Shown here: positions 12,847-25,000 of the stretch, piece by piece
Layout: each line of letters starts with the position of its first letter
How positions within the stretch are numbered: position 1 is the first letter of the stretch
NCBI GenBank assembly: GCA_000231825.2
Contig: JH720333.1
Span: 142,771-206,770, forward strand
Direction of reading: 5' to 3'
Length of the DNA stretch: 64,000 nt
Source of the DNA: Tetrahymena elliotti 4EA
Lineage: Eukaryota > Ciliophora > Oligohymenophorea > Hymenostomatida > Tetrahymenidae
Translations under genes and position numbers: made by a program
The notes under the pieces: generated by a model
What the model was told of the DNA's origin: nothing
Databases searched by the model: none
Seen by the model: the letters and a program-made list of their open reading frames with translations, nothing else

Positions 12847-13398
12847 AACAAAAAATATATTTAGTATTTTTTATTTTAAATTAAATAATTCTAACACCGT
12901 AACACACACACGCTTTCAAGCTTTTTTCCTTTAAAAAACTATTTTCAAATGTCAAATTTTATTATTTTAAATATTTTCTCATTATATTTAGGCATAAATT
13001 TTATTAAAATTCTATAAAATTAAATGAGTTTTTTTATTAATGTTTAAATTGTTATGTTTTTTACTTTCAGAAAGTTATTTTATCTTTTAAAATTAAAAAA
13101 AATAAAACCAAATAGTGTGAAATAAAAAATCTATCTCTTATTTAGACTTTATTTTTTTCAAAATTTTAAAACAATTTTTTAATTTTTTTAAAATATCATC
13201 TTGTTTATTGTTTATGATTTAAATAACAAGAATTACAAAAAAATGAAAATTTAGAATAGGTTATTTAGTTTTGAAAATGAAATAGAAAGTTGGTATAGTA
13301 ATTGTATATAATTTAAGTTAATGGATAGTAGCTGAATTAAGTATTTAAATAAATAAATTAATTTCTCTCAAAATTCTATCAAATAAAATAGTTAAAGT
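12847..13398. other. Convergent 3' spacer
   Basis: AT-rich spacer between the 3' ends of PIG-A (plus) and the Q/N-rich gene (minus). Nothing else was seen. Confidence 0.4.
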
Positions 13399-15681
13399 TC
13401 ATTTGATGTTAACATAATCAAAGAACAAAGTTTCTTTATTTTGTTGTGTTTATTATGTCTTTTCTGTTGGAGGTGAGTAGTTTGTCAGATAATGAGTAGG
13501 GAATTTTTATTTATTATTTTATGGCTAAAAGAAATGAGAGAATCCTGAATGAGTTTTGCTAAATTGGAATTCATGAGAAGAAGGACTTTAGTTTTAGTAG
13601 TTTTAGTTAGTGCTAAAGATAGATATGCTACTTTTATTGTGCACAGGATTAAGCTTTTAAGAATTAAAATAATTGTTGTTTATTTCTTTGTTATTGATTA
13701 TTTGGGAGCATGAATAGTTGTTACTTTGATCATATATTGTTTATGAAATATTTTGCTTTTGTAAGTTTTTTAATTTGGCTTCTTATTGAATGTTTTACTT
13801 AACTTTACTAAATCCTTTGAATCCTTAAACTCTGAAATTTTAATTCAATTATATTTCACTATTAATTTTCTAGAATTTATCTAATTTTATTTTTAGATTG
13901 GATTACTGAAGAGCCTCTGCTACATGGAACTAGATGCTTGAGGATTCCATTTACTTGATAAATTTATTCATATTGCATTCTTCTTTTTCTTCTTTCAGTT
14001 TTCTTTCTTTTTCTTTGATTTGCTAATTATGTCTCTGTAAATTAATGTTTCCTATTTAAGTTTTTGATCTTTTAAAAAGAGGAAAAGTTTGGAGTTGAGG
14101 TGGTGTTTTTTCACATTTTTCTGAACTGCTATTTAGTTGAGAGTAAGCCATTTATTTGTTGTAATCAGAAAAGTTAAACTTCTTCTAACTAATAAACCGC
14201 TAATTTTACTGACTGTGAGGTAAACTGTACTTAGATTTTCTATTTTTAATGTAATTAATATTATTCTATTCATCATTTTAACTAATTTCATAGTTTGAAT
14301 TCAGAGGTAAATGTTTTTCAATATTTTTTTGAGAGTTCATTTTCAAGAACAATTTGGCTATTTCATGGATTTTTTCACTTGATAAATTATTTTAACTTGG
14401 TAGAAGTTCATGAATTTTATTGTTTTTTAATTTTTTTAAAATTGAATGGTAAGAAGGAAATTCTTCATAATGAAAGAGTACTTATTGCTGCTCAGATTAT
14501 TCTTTAGTCTTCTACTATTTATTAATTAAATCATTTTATTTTGTTTCATATTTATCAATAGAAAGAGTATCTTCTATATTAATTGCTTCTTTATCACTTA
14601 ATTAGTTGATATTGCTATTTAAATGTTTGCTAATAAGAACAAATTCATTTAATTTTTAAATGTTGTTTTATTTCTCTGGTTTTTCACATTTTATGTTTTT
14701 TAATTTCAATCTATCGTTTATGTATTAGGCATACGATTCCTTAACATAAAAGTTACTTTTCAGGCAATCTTCTGCATTTTCTTTACTCTTTTAGCAATTT
14801 TAATAGGCTTAATTAGGAAAATTGTTAAATTAACTGTAGATTTACTCTTCTTTGCTTTTAAATTAATTGTTTTACAAGCTCTGATTATGATTTTCAGGAG
14901 ATTTATCACTAAATACTTAAGCTTCATCAGATTTTTTCATAGAACTTCTAGTAGAAGAAAATGAATAAAGATCAAAATTATATTAGTATTTATCAATTTT
15001 CAGCTATTTTATACCTTGTGTGATGTTTTACTCTAAATCATAGTTCAATTTTTTGCTTCTCATAGAGTCTCTAGAATGTGTTTGTTTTATTATTTCCTTC
15101 TACTTAGGCTAAGCTGAAAAATCTTTTGGTTTTTCTAAAGAGTCTATGCTTTTGTTATTATTGCCATTCATACTTGATTTAGTAATGCTACTTTAACGCA
15201 AGGAATATAAATTATAAGTAGGGTCATTTGAAAAAGGTTTATTCATATTCTCTTACTCCCATGGACCTAATTCTTCAATTTTAAAATTTAAAGTATCTTG
15301 TTAAATCTGATTATTTTTATTTTTTTTGAGACTTTCTTTTTATAAAGATTCCTAAATTCTACTAATTCTACGCTGTGAAGCTATCTCTTAAGAACCCATT
15401 TTTTTAATGACTTTCCTATTAGAAAAACATTCTTAATCCTAAAAACCAATGAGGTTATTTTATTATTACTATTTTTAAAAGCACTAATTGCTGAACTAAA
15501 ACCCATTTGTTTTTGAAAAAAATGATGGGGCAACTACTTTTTATGTGGTTTAATTTTAACCATTTTTATTTTAAAACTCATTTTATTCCTATTAATTATC
15601 TGTGGACAAGCTTTTTTAGTAATCACATATGTCGAAACTCTCTAATTGACTCAAGTCTAATTCTGCTTTTTCTTGTATCAT
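13399..15681 (-). CDS. Q/N/K-rich hypothetical protein
   Basis: One uninterrupted ATG-to-TGA frame of 760 residues, far longer than chance even with one stop codon. It begins MIQEKAELDLSQLESFD and ends LFFDYVNIK. Composition is Gln, Asn, Lys and Ser rich, with many short basic patches such as SQRRISRIQESLQKES and a charged helix-prone stretch KEKERKLKEEKEE around residues 560-575. I recognise no domain. An intron could hide in the low-complexity parts, but the frame never meets TGA. It is convergent with PIG-A. Likely a rapidly evolving ciliate-specific protein; function unknown. Confidence 0.7.
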
Positions 15682-16764
15682 GAATTAGTTGCTATTTTGT
15701 TAGCTGTTTAGTAATTATTTATTTATCCTTAAAATTGCTTAGCTTTAAAATATTAACTTTACTTATTATTGTGTGACTATTTATTAATAACTTTTATAAC
15801 ACTTACAATAAACCAAGTTTATATTAAATTGAAGTAATTTCAGTTTAAGATAATAATTTAAATGACTAAAAATTAACTCATCATTTATTTCCATAAACCT
15901 TCAGTAAAATTATGATCAAAATAGCTATCAAAATTTTAAAACAAAGTATTTAAAAATAGAGAGTTTAAATTTGGAAAAACTTAAATCACTAGTTTATTTA
16001 TTACCTCAAATATGATTGAAAATATAAATATAGATTTTATGATTATTTAGAGTATTTCTCAATTCAATTTTTCTTTTTTTAAGAACAATTCCATCAATAA
16101 TTTTTAATCATTTTTTTTTGATAAAAGAATCAAAATATTTTTTTTTAATATAATATTTACTATTTTTTTATGTTTTCATAATTAGATGGCTACAATACAG
16201 CTTCAAATAAATTAAAGAAAAACACCAAATTAAAATTAAAAATATGTGCTTTTTAATTACGATGTAAATAACAGAATAAAATATGAAAAATATTTAAAAT
16301 AAATGAGAGGTGATTGATCTTTACAAATTGTAATATCAAAATAATATTTTGATTTTTAATATTTTTAATTTTTGATTATTTTTAAAATTGCATAAATTAA
16401 TATGCTAGAATAGTTTATGAAGTTTGGATTTAATTGGATATATTAAATTAATCAATAAATGATTATAGAAAATATAATTCTAAAATACTTATGTATTTCA
16501 TAGTGGTGATTTACATATTTTTAGTAAGCATTATTACCAATCTCTTCAGCTTTACTTCAAAAATATAACATATATTATTAATTTCAAATCAGGTAATCTG
16601 CATAGAGGATTTTGATATATCTGCAATTCAATTCATTTAATTACTTAATCAGTTTTGATATTAATCAATCAATTAATCAATCTAAAATCTTAATAATCGA
16701 ATTAATCAAAAGTAGTTAATACTGCTAAAAAAAAAAAAAGATTTTTACTACAAAAATATATTGG
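15682..16764. other. Divergent intergenic region
   Basis: AT-rich region upstream of two divergent genes. A 43-residue frame at 16186-16317 (starts MATIQLQINQRKTP, stops at TGA) sits behind an acceptor-like TTAG and ends in a donor-like AGGTGATT. It could be a 5' exon of the next gene, but its phase does not fit the following exon. Confidence 0.4.
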
Positions 16765-18639
16765 ATGAATACTCATTTTAAATATCAATCTGCTTACCAA
16801 GAAATGTAATTCTAGCCAGAGCTGCTAGAATGTAAAATAACCTATTTTTTGATATTTATTTAAATTTATCTTTCATTTTAATTATTTCATTACAGCTATT
16901 GAAAAAGGATCAATACCACTACTTCATATTGAAAACCATCAATTCAGAGATAGAATTAAATCAGCTGAATTAAGCAAAAAGGGGAATATTTATCTTTAGC
17001 AGTAATATTTTTAGCTTAAGCTAAGAAAAAAGATGAAAAATCTATTTATATTTTTAAATTAGCTACATGCCTGCAAAATAAAGAGCAAACCATACATAAA
17101 CGAACTTTTAGTCTGGACATTTAAAAGAAGATGAATTTGATCCTAATTTACCTCATAAAAACCACTCTTTCTGGTTAAAAGTCAGATAAATTCCTAAAGA
17201 AGGTCCTCCAATCAGGTAATTCAGGCTTTTACATTGATTATAAAAAGCATTTTAAAATGAAAGATAAATTCTAAAATACTTAAATATTTAATTGATTAAT
17301 AAAACAAAGAGAGAATTAATTCATTCAACTTATTAGAAATCTAACTATTTTTTCAAATAAATAAATTTTAGATATGGACTTGGAAAGAGAACTGAAAATG
17401 AAAGGATTATGGAAAGAGTTTAAAAAGGGGATATCTATAGGATCGATCATACAGCTAAAGACACTTAAATGATTTATCATCCAGACTGGAAACCTATTCA
17501 AAAGCAAAATTGGGTTGGAAGTGTAATAAAAAAAAATATATAAATAATAAGTTACTTGATTTATTTTAAACAAAAATTTAATTTCGAATAACTCAAAATA
17601 GAAAAACTTTGATGTGACCTCATGCCACTACTAAGGACCAAAGAGTAACCCTCCTTGGTGTGAATTCCCTTTAAGAATAAATCATGAAGGGAATGAATAT
17701 ATTGATGGATATGATAAAGTTGGTGAGAATATTCACAGGTTTAGGGAAAAATCAAAAGAAGTAATTCATATTTGATATATTCTTTTTTAAAATAAATTCT
17801 TAAAAAACAATTATTTTTTTATTGATATTTAGCATGGAAGACCTGATTTTATTTCAACTGTTTAGCATGATGCTATTGGATAAACTATGCATATTTCATA
17901 ATCCTTGAGGACTTTTAAAAGTCACAAAGTCCTTGGGGTTGACCAAAGTTCTTCGGAATTCAGTAAAACAAAAAAACTTACATTTTACAAACAACCTTTA
18001 GTAGAAACTAAAAGTGTTGACCATTAAGTCCCATATTAGCATAGTTAAAGGTATAAACTTATTAATTTAGTTATAATAATTATGGAATATATTTTAAATT
18101 AAATATAGTATACGTTCTAAGGCTGTGAGAGATCTAATGCCAAATACTGATAAAATCTATAAACTATCTATTAAAGAACTTGCCATCAGTTCTTCAAAAA
18201 ATAATATAGAAATGTCTTAGAAAATGATCAATGAATCTTTGAAAAATGATTTCACGTAATTTACCAAATTAAAATTAATAAACAAAATGTTTTAAATTTT
18301 TATTAACTAAATAATAGTCCGATTAACAACAATAATTTTACAGCAGAGAAAGTTAAAAATTCTAAATAGGAATAGTAATTAAAAAATATAGTTAAAGGAG
18401 CAGAGTCTACAAAATCTAATTTTGCTTTCAATGATCAAAGATTTTCTAATATAAATAGCAGAGGTAGCTAAAGGACAACTTAATATAGTTGGAATAAATC
18501 TAGGGCTCAAACTGCAGCTACTGGAAAAAGAAAAAATTTGCTAGATATGATGTAACTTAAAAATAAATTAAATAACGATCCATATTATTAGCCTTCAACA
18601 CAAGAAACTAAAGACTTAGTATCTAAATATTTTGATTGA
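16765..18639 (+). CDS. Conserved-looking protein of unknown function, eight exons
   Basis: Exons 16765-16831, 16896-17001, 17063-17215, 17372-17522, 17602-17760, 17833-18050, 18109-18255, 18318-18639; 440 residues. All seven introns are phase-consistent. The first two thirds have balanced composition and look like a folded domain: LPHKNHSFWLKVRQIP, KGDIYRIDHTAKDTQMIYHPDW, SNPPWCEFPLRINHEGNEYIDGYDKVGENIHRF. The last 120 residues are Gln/Asn/Lys-rich. There is no signal peptide and no membrane segment. I cannot place it in a family. Tryptophan- and tyrosine-rich, repeat-free proteins of this size are common among ciliary microtubule-associated proteins, but that is only a guess. The start is the first in-frame ATG of exon 1; an extra upstream exon is possible. 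Confidence 0.75.
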
Positions 18640-19222
18640 TTAATAAATTAAGTAAGAGTAATTATTTGTAAATAGAATAATTGGTTTAAAATAAATAGGA
18701 ATATATTTAATAAAATTATAAATTATATTTAAAGTAATAATAAGATGTTTGATTGTATTTATTAAATCTATTTGTTATTTTATTCAAAAAATGGATTCAT
18801 CATATACAATATATTTTGCTTAAAAATCTCTTTCTCAAAACAAACTTTAATACCAATAAAAAATAACAAATTTTATGAAGATATTTTTATGAAAAAATAA
18901 AAATATTTTCCATTTTTGAACTCAAAAAATCAATTCTTGAAATATTTATCCACATTTCTACTGACGATTTTTATTATTTTTTAATTTTTAATATATTTTA
19001 TTATGAGGAATTTGAGATTTGGTAGAAATTTCAAAGAATTTTTGAGAAAATTAGTAAAAAATCAAAATTTTTTGAAATCTTAGGAAATATTTAATAATTT
19101 TATAAAGCAATAATATATTTTTTTTAATTTTAAATTTGAATGAAGAATTAATCATACAGTTAAGTTATATTAAAATTAGTTAGTTGTTGAGTTATTAATT
19201 TATTATAAATGTAGTTATTATT
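18640..19222. other. Convergent 3' spacer
   Basis: AT-rich region between convergent 3' ends. No features seen. Confidence 0.4.
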
Positions 19223-20351
19223 TCATTTTAAATATTTACTAAATTCTTGTAAATTATCTACAAAGCTGTTTAACATAGATGGGAAGTAGTAGTTGTATTT
19301 ACCAGATTGAGTTTTTTTATCTACCCAAACCATACCTTCTCCAATGAGTTAATCAATAACTAACTTGAACTTATTTTAATTCCATCCCTTTTATTCACTC
19401 ATAAGCTATTCACTAACATGACCATACTTAAAATAAAACAACATTTTAAAAAGTTTTAAGTAGAAAAATATTTACCTTTTCAGCAACTTCTATCACACTA
19501 TTAAAGTCACCTGACATAGATAAATTAGAGGTACTTACATACTCGTTATTAATTAATTAGCACCCACCAAGACAGCTTATTGTTTTTAAGGCTTCTTAAA
19601 TATCTTTTCTATATAAAAAATAATCTAAACTATCTCAAAAGTATTTTATTTTGTTTATATTTACTTAGAAATCTTTGTTTTATATCTTTTTTCAAATTCA
19701 TGAATGATATCTACTAATTTCATCATACCTCCATTCTCATTTCTTTTACGTGCTGTAATATCTAAAATCTTCATCTATAAAATAAATAATTTTTTTTGAA
19801 TAACTCTATCTCTGCTATTAATTTAAAATCAGCTAATTAATTTACTGCTAGTTCGTTGTAGAAATCACCAAATCCAAGATTTGAAAACAATGTCTTTTAT
19901 GCTAATATTTATTAATATACAAATATATATTAGAATGTTAATTAATAAAAGATAATTTATATACATATCATAGGATCTATGCCTAAGTTTTAACAGAGCT
20001 AGTTAAAATTATCTCTAAAATTAGGATCTTTATTTATTTCATTTGCATATTGTGAAGCATATTTTTGCATATTTTCTTAAAAGACATTATAAATTTCCTT
20101 CATCTAATAGAATATATAAAAATATTATCTTTCATTATGAGATAATCATAAGAGAATTATTTTACTCTAGTTATCTTTTGTTGCATCAGCTATTATCCCA
20201 TAACTTATCTTGCTTGCTTTATATTTTATTGTAGTTAATATTAAAATATTCTGTAAAAGATTTGAAGATAATTCTTAAAAAATAAAGGCTAAGCAATGGT
20301 TCTTACTTACTATTCAAGCTATCTTCTCATATCTTGTTTACCTGCATACAT
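19223..20351 (-). CDS. VPS22: ESCRT-II subunit VPS22 (SNF8/EAP30)
   Basis: Exons on the minus strand: 20351-20311, 20250-20166, 20103-19965, 19901-19846, 19774-19665, 19608-19476, 19426-19223; 255 residues (human SNF8 is 258). ESCRT-II sorts ubiquitinated cargo into multivesicular endosomes with VPS25 and VPS36. Family blocks: the helical N-terminus with NEINKDPNFRDNFNQLCQNLGIDP, then LGFGDFYNELAMKILDITARKRNENGG, and the second winged helix with IGEGMVWVDKKT and YYFPSM near the C-terminus. The spacing YNEL...NGG equals the human protein exactly, which fixes the intron between exons 4 and 5. The six introns are short (48-63 nt), phase-consistent and AT-rich. Assignment is secure. Confidence 0.93.
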
Positions 20352-20931
20352 TTTATTAGATGGCTATTATATTAATATGTTCTAACTTAGAATAATTTTA
20401 AATAAATTCCTATTTTGTGGTGAATGAAATAAATCAAGATTTTATCAAAAATAAATATATTTCTAATGACTTTGATTAGTGAGACAGAATATTTTGAGAA
20501 AAGAATATATGCAATCAATAAACAAAAAAAAAGAGATAGATAAATAAATCAGAGAAATTTAAAGAATAAAATTTTTATCAGGAAATATGATATGTGAATT
20601 AAATATTCTTTTTAAAATTAAAAAGTAATTTAAAAAATTAAGATAATATGTTTAAAAAATTAAAGATCCAGATAAAGTTATCACTTTACAATAAACAAAG
20701 TAATTCATTAGAAGTAAATTAAATATCAAAATCGCTCACATAATTATAAAATAAGATTTGGATTACTTCATTTATTAATTAATAACCTTGACTTCAAAGA
20801 CAAAACAATTTTATTGATTATTTTAGTGATAGAAAGTGATTGATTGCGTACTTTGAGATAAAAAATAATTTGTCAAACAAATTAAAGAATAGCGGAAACA
20901 GAAATAAACAAATTATAATACATAGTTACAA
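20352..20931. other. Divergent intergenic region
   Basis: AT-rich promoter-side spacer between VPS22 (minus) and the small plus-strand gene. No other feature seen. Confidence 0.4.
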
Positions 20932-21288
20932 ATGACTACATTCTCTCATTAAAATTGCATTTTTAATAAATGAATAAGGAATAATGTTTAAACTTAAAAT
21001 TCTTCTGATTTTCATTAATTCTTGGAAAAATAGTTTAGACCAGTTGGTCAAATTCAAAGAAACAAATTTTAATTAGGTGAACAAGATTCATCATATTTTA
21101 AAAAATGTTACAGATGCAGAGCATTAATTTAAGTTTAAGGGTTATCCATTTTTGATAGACTCTAAATTCCAAAATAAAATGTGGAAATGAATGAACATTG
21201 TTTTGAATTCAGAAAGAAATCCCAAAATTTAATGAACTTAAATTAAGTAAAGTCAAAGTTTCTTGTTGAATAATGTAAATAGTTTTGA
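20932..21288 (+). CDS. Small Cys-containing hypothetical protein with an in-frame TGA
   Basis: A 119-codon frame from ATG at 20932 to TGA at 21286-21288, broken by one internal TGA at 20971-20973 (codon 14). Downstream of the TGA the frame has coding character: FHQFLEKQFRPVGQIQRNKF, a CYRCRA Cys pair at about residues 60-63, and EMNEHCFEFRKK, which could supply further metal ligands. No other frame is convincing and no in-frame ATG lies after the TGA. Either the 5' exon structure is different, the gene is decayed, or the TGA is recoded. Skipping it with an intron between 20986 and 21033 gives the wrong phase. I recognise no family. Confidence 0.4.
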
Positions 21289-22090
21289 TGGTTCAATTAA
21301 TAAATTCTTACAAATTAATTATAAAAACTCAGATTTAGTAAATTTGATTAAATTATAGTGTCAATTATTTTTTAATGCGAAACAAATCAAACATATATCT
21401 CTCTATCTTTCAATCATTCAAAATATCTAACTTTTTAGATTTATATATTTTTTTGTTTGGTTGCTTTCTTGTCTTTTTTTTTAATTTGTTCACTTTTTTT
21501 TCTGTGGATCTTGCCTACATGGTAAATAGTTTTAATTAATTAAATTGAATTCTCAGGAACAAATAAATTACGAAGTAATATCATCAGTCAATTTGTTATT
21601 TATTTATTTGATTTGATTTGTGTATTGGGTTAGCTGATTCCATCTAATTAATTAATTGTCTTTGGTGCATTCTATTTCAATTAGTCTTTTCTGATACTTT
21701 TTATAAATTCGTACAAACAAACAAAAGTAGCTAAATACATAAGAGTTCGAAGGTAAAGCAAGCAAACGAGGAGGATAAAAGTAGCCCTATAAACAAACAA
21801 ATCAGCAGGCTACTCTTGATTGCCAACAACACTTAAAAACTTACTCTACTTAACGAATTCAGCAGAACATAAGAAGAGCCCCTCTTTCATCAAGAGCGAT
21901 TCAATCCGCTCCTCTTTTGATTCAACTCAAAAAATAAAACCTTATTAATTAGAAATATTTTTATAGCCAAATAGCAAAAGTTAAATATTTTGCATTAAAA
22001 TCTGATTGATTGTCTTATTCTATAGGCAATACATCATTAAAACTAAGGCATCGTGACTGCATCAGTATAATAGATAGATTCAATTTTAAA
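21289..22090. other. Spacer and probable 5' leader
   Basis: The part at 21700-21930 is less AT-rich than the rest and contains the short inverted repeat GAGCG/CGCTC around 21894-21911. It is probably promoter or 5' UTR of the large gene that follows. No coding frame seen. Confidence 0.4.
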
Positions 22091-25000
22091 ATGATATGGT
22101 TTCAGAATTTTGAAAATAAATTTAGTTCTTTATTAGAGGAATTCAGCCATGCTTAAGAGCAAAAAAGCACTTAATAACAGTAAAATAATGATTTAAGCAT
22201 TACAAGTGAAGGATTTCTGAATGAAAATAATAGCAGAGAATAAATAATAATGAATGATTAAATATAAAATGAAATAAATCTTGAACATATAGATTTTTAT
22301 TAGCTATACGAGAATGAAGATTTCAAGAAACTATTATAGTAGAATTCTAAGATATAATATGATTCTTTAACAGTATCAAAGAATCAGGTCTTTAATTTTT
22401 TTATAAAAATATTGCAGATACTTTAATAGAGCATAGAGGAATCTCATCATTTAAAGTAATGGGGAATTTTAAATAATTTGCTTGATTATATTAATATTGA
22501 AAGGAGTGTATTGTTCTATATTCTTATTGGAGTTTAATAATCAGGAACAGCTTTTGAACTTGGTAAAGCCCTCCAAAGATTCTATAGTATTTTGTTAGGA
22601 ATAAAAGGTTTGAGATAGCGCGTATTAAAGGATATTGATACTAAAAGTTACTAGAATCGTAAATAAAATTAAAGTCCTTCTATATTTACAAATGTTTAAC
22701 TTAGATCACCGAAAAATTACATGTTAAGCAAGAAAAGTTCTCAAAGAAAGTTATCTAATTCAAATCCTCGTTAATATTTTAGCCCTCAACCAAAATAGAC
22801 AACTAATTCTTAGAATAACTTTCGTTTAGACCACTCTGGTAGATGGCAGATGAATGCTGAATAAAATGAAACTCAAAATGAAGGAGAAGTGAGAATAAAC
22901 ATGCCACCAATTCTTGATTAAGAAAATAAATAAATCGAAAAGAGTAATTTATAAAATTTTTTTAATATTGGAAGCAGAAACAAAAAGAAATCTTGTGTTG
23001 TTTATGACACAGCATTTATACAGAATACAATTTAAAATGAAAGAAAGAATAGCTCAGCATTAAACAGCCAGACATCTAGTCCTATATCACCTATTTCTCC
23101 TATCTTTACTGAAAGTGAAAAAGAATTTCTCATTGTTACTTATGAAATATTTTTTTATACTCATAAATACTCTTAATTTTATATCTACGATACGGTCAAA
23201 TATTCTGATGGAAACAACTAAAATAATAATAAAAATAATTAAGATGAAGAAAAATAAATTACTAATATTGGAAATGAAGGCGATACAAAAGAAGTTGTGG
23301 AGGATGTTAACTTTTAATAAGAAAAAAATTAATTGCAATAAATATATGAATTATCAGCTCGTTATCTGTAAGAATAATAGCAATAATATCTCATTCCTAG
23401 ATAGAAAATTTCTTCTTTAGATTTAGACATGAATGATAGCCAAACACAATCTACTTTTACTTAAAAATTGAGTGATGGATTTAAATCAACTCAGTCTTAC
23501 TCAAGTAGTTCCTTATCATATCCTTTTTAATCTTTTCAATTAAGTTTAAATAATAATTCTTCTGGGCTTGGAGGAGGAATAGGAAATTCTTATTCAAATA
23601 ATGAAATATCTTTATGGAGCTTTCAAAATGAAAACTCCATGGAAAAAAGCAGTAATGGTCTCCATGATGAAATAAACAATGCAATTAATTCATAAGATAA
23701 TTAACAAAACATTAAATCAAATAATAGCTTAGCTATAAATAACTCTATTACGGCCTCTCCTTTTGATCAGCCTAACTCAAAAAGTAATATAAAAATATCA
23801 AAAACCATGGATAAGCAGCTTATAGGATCAGGATATAATTATTTAAAATCACTTAAGTAAGTGTGTAAGGAATAAGAAGATTATGTAAATAGCTATTTAA
23901 AGATGCTTTTATACAAATAAAGGTAAACTATTGTCAAATAAGATGTTACTCCAAGGAGTATGCCTAGACTTTAAGTTAATAATTAAAGGATGCTGATAAA
24001 TGCAAAATCACTAACCTTTGGAGAAGCATCAGCTAATTTTCAAGATAATTATTAAAACGAAGAACAAAGCACTAAAATACTACTAAATAATAATTAAAAG
24101 CTTAATGAGAATAATAGCTTTATAGGATTTCATAGATAAAAGAGTAGATCTAGCAGTGGTGGAAGTAACTACAATCACCACGAAATGGGATAATATGATA
24201 GTAATAACTCAATCAATGAATAGGATTTAGAAGATGAAGAAGATATATAAGAAAAGAATTTAGAAGAATAAAATCAAACTACCCATTCAGAGGATCTTGA
24301 TAATAGTATCAATAGCTAAAATATTCATCATAATCTAAAACATATGCATCAGCATCATCATTCATATAACCATTTATTTCATCACCATCACTAAACTAGT
24401 AAGTCTTTAAAATAAATAAAATATAATATAAGCCCTGACTGGACAAGAAATCTTTCTTAAACTTAAATTAAAAAAAAATCTTAAAATTTTGTTTCTTTGA
24501 TGCAAGAGGTGAAGGAAGAAAGAGAAGACAGCGAGCTTTTCAACTCCATACTTTTAGATAGGAAGAAAAGAAGAGAAAATAATTCTTAAACTCAATACAA
24601 TTTTTCTGATTCTCAAAAATCATTAGATAAAGATAAATTAGGAATTTTCAATAATTCTCTGGATACATAAAAATCTATTAATATTCTAAGGCAGAGTGTA
24701 TCTTCCTCAAAATCAGGTCCTAAAAATGAATTGAAAATATGCAACACTAGTCTTGATTCTGCCCCAAACGGAAATACTAATTGTCGTTCTTCCCATTCAC
24801 CTTCTTCCAATAATTTAGAGATCCTTTTCCCAAGATTCTCACAAAGTAATTCTCTTTTTATTGTTTTTTATTTTTGAAAGAAAAATTAGATTTAAGAAAT
24901 TTAATTAAAATGAATTTAAATTTATATTAATAGATACACATGAAAGCCTTGTGATCAATGAACAAGCTGAATTACCTACAAGGAAAGTTGAAAGTGAAGA

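Noticed and set aside
16186..16317. 43-residue frame starting MATIQLQIN, flanked by acceptor- and donor-like sites.
   Set aside because: The donor phase (1) does not match the following exon's phase (0) and it has no recognisable content; kept only as a possible upstream exon.
21885..21915. Short hairpin GAGCG-ATTCAATC-CGCTC in the leader of the large gene.
   Set aside because: The stem is only five pairs and could be chance; no riboswitch or known RNA structure is recognised.
22388..22417. A 30-nt GT...AG candidate intron in the large gene (GTCTTTAATT...ATTGCAG).
   Set aside because: It is too short for the introns here, its length is a multiple of three, and reading through gives a plausible helical sequence, so it was kept as exon.
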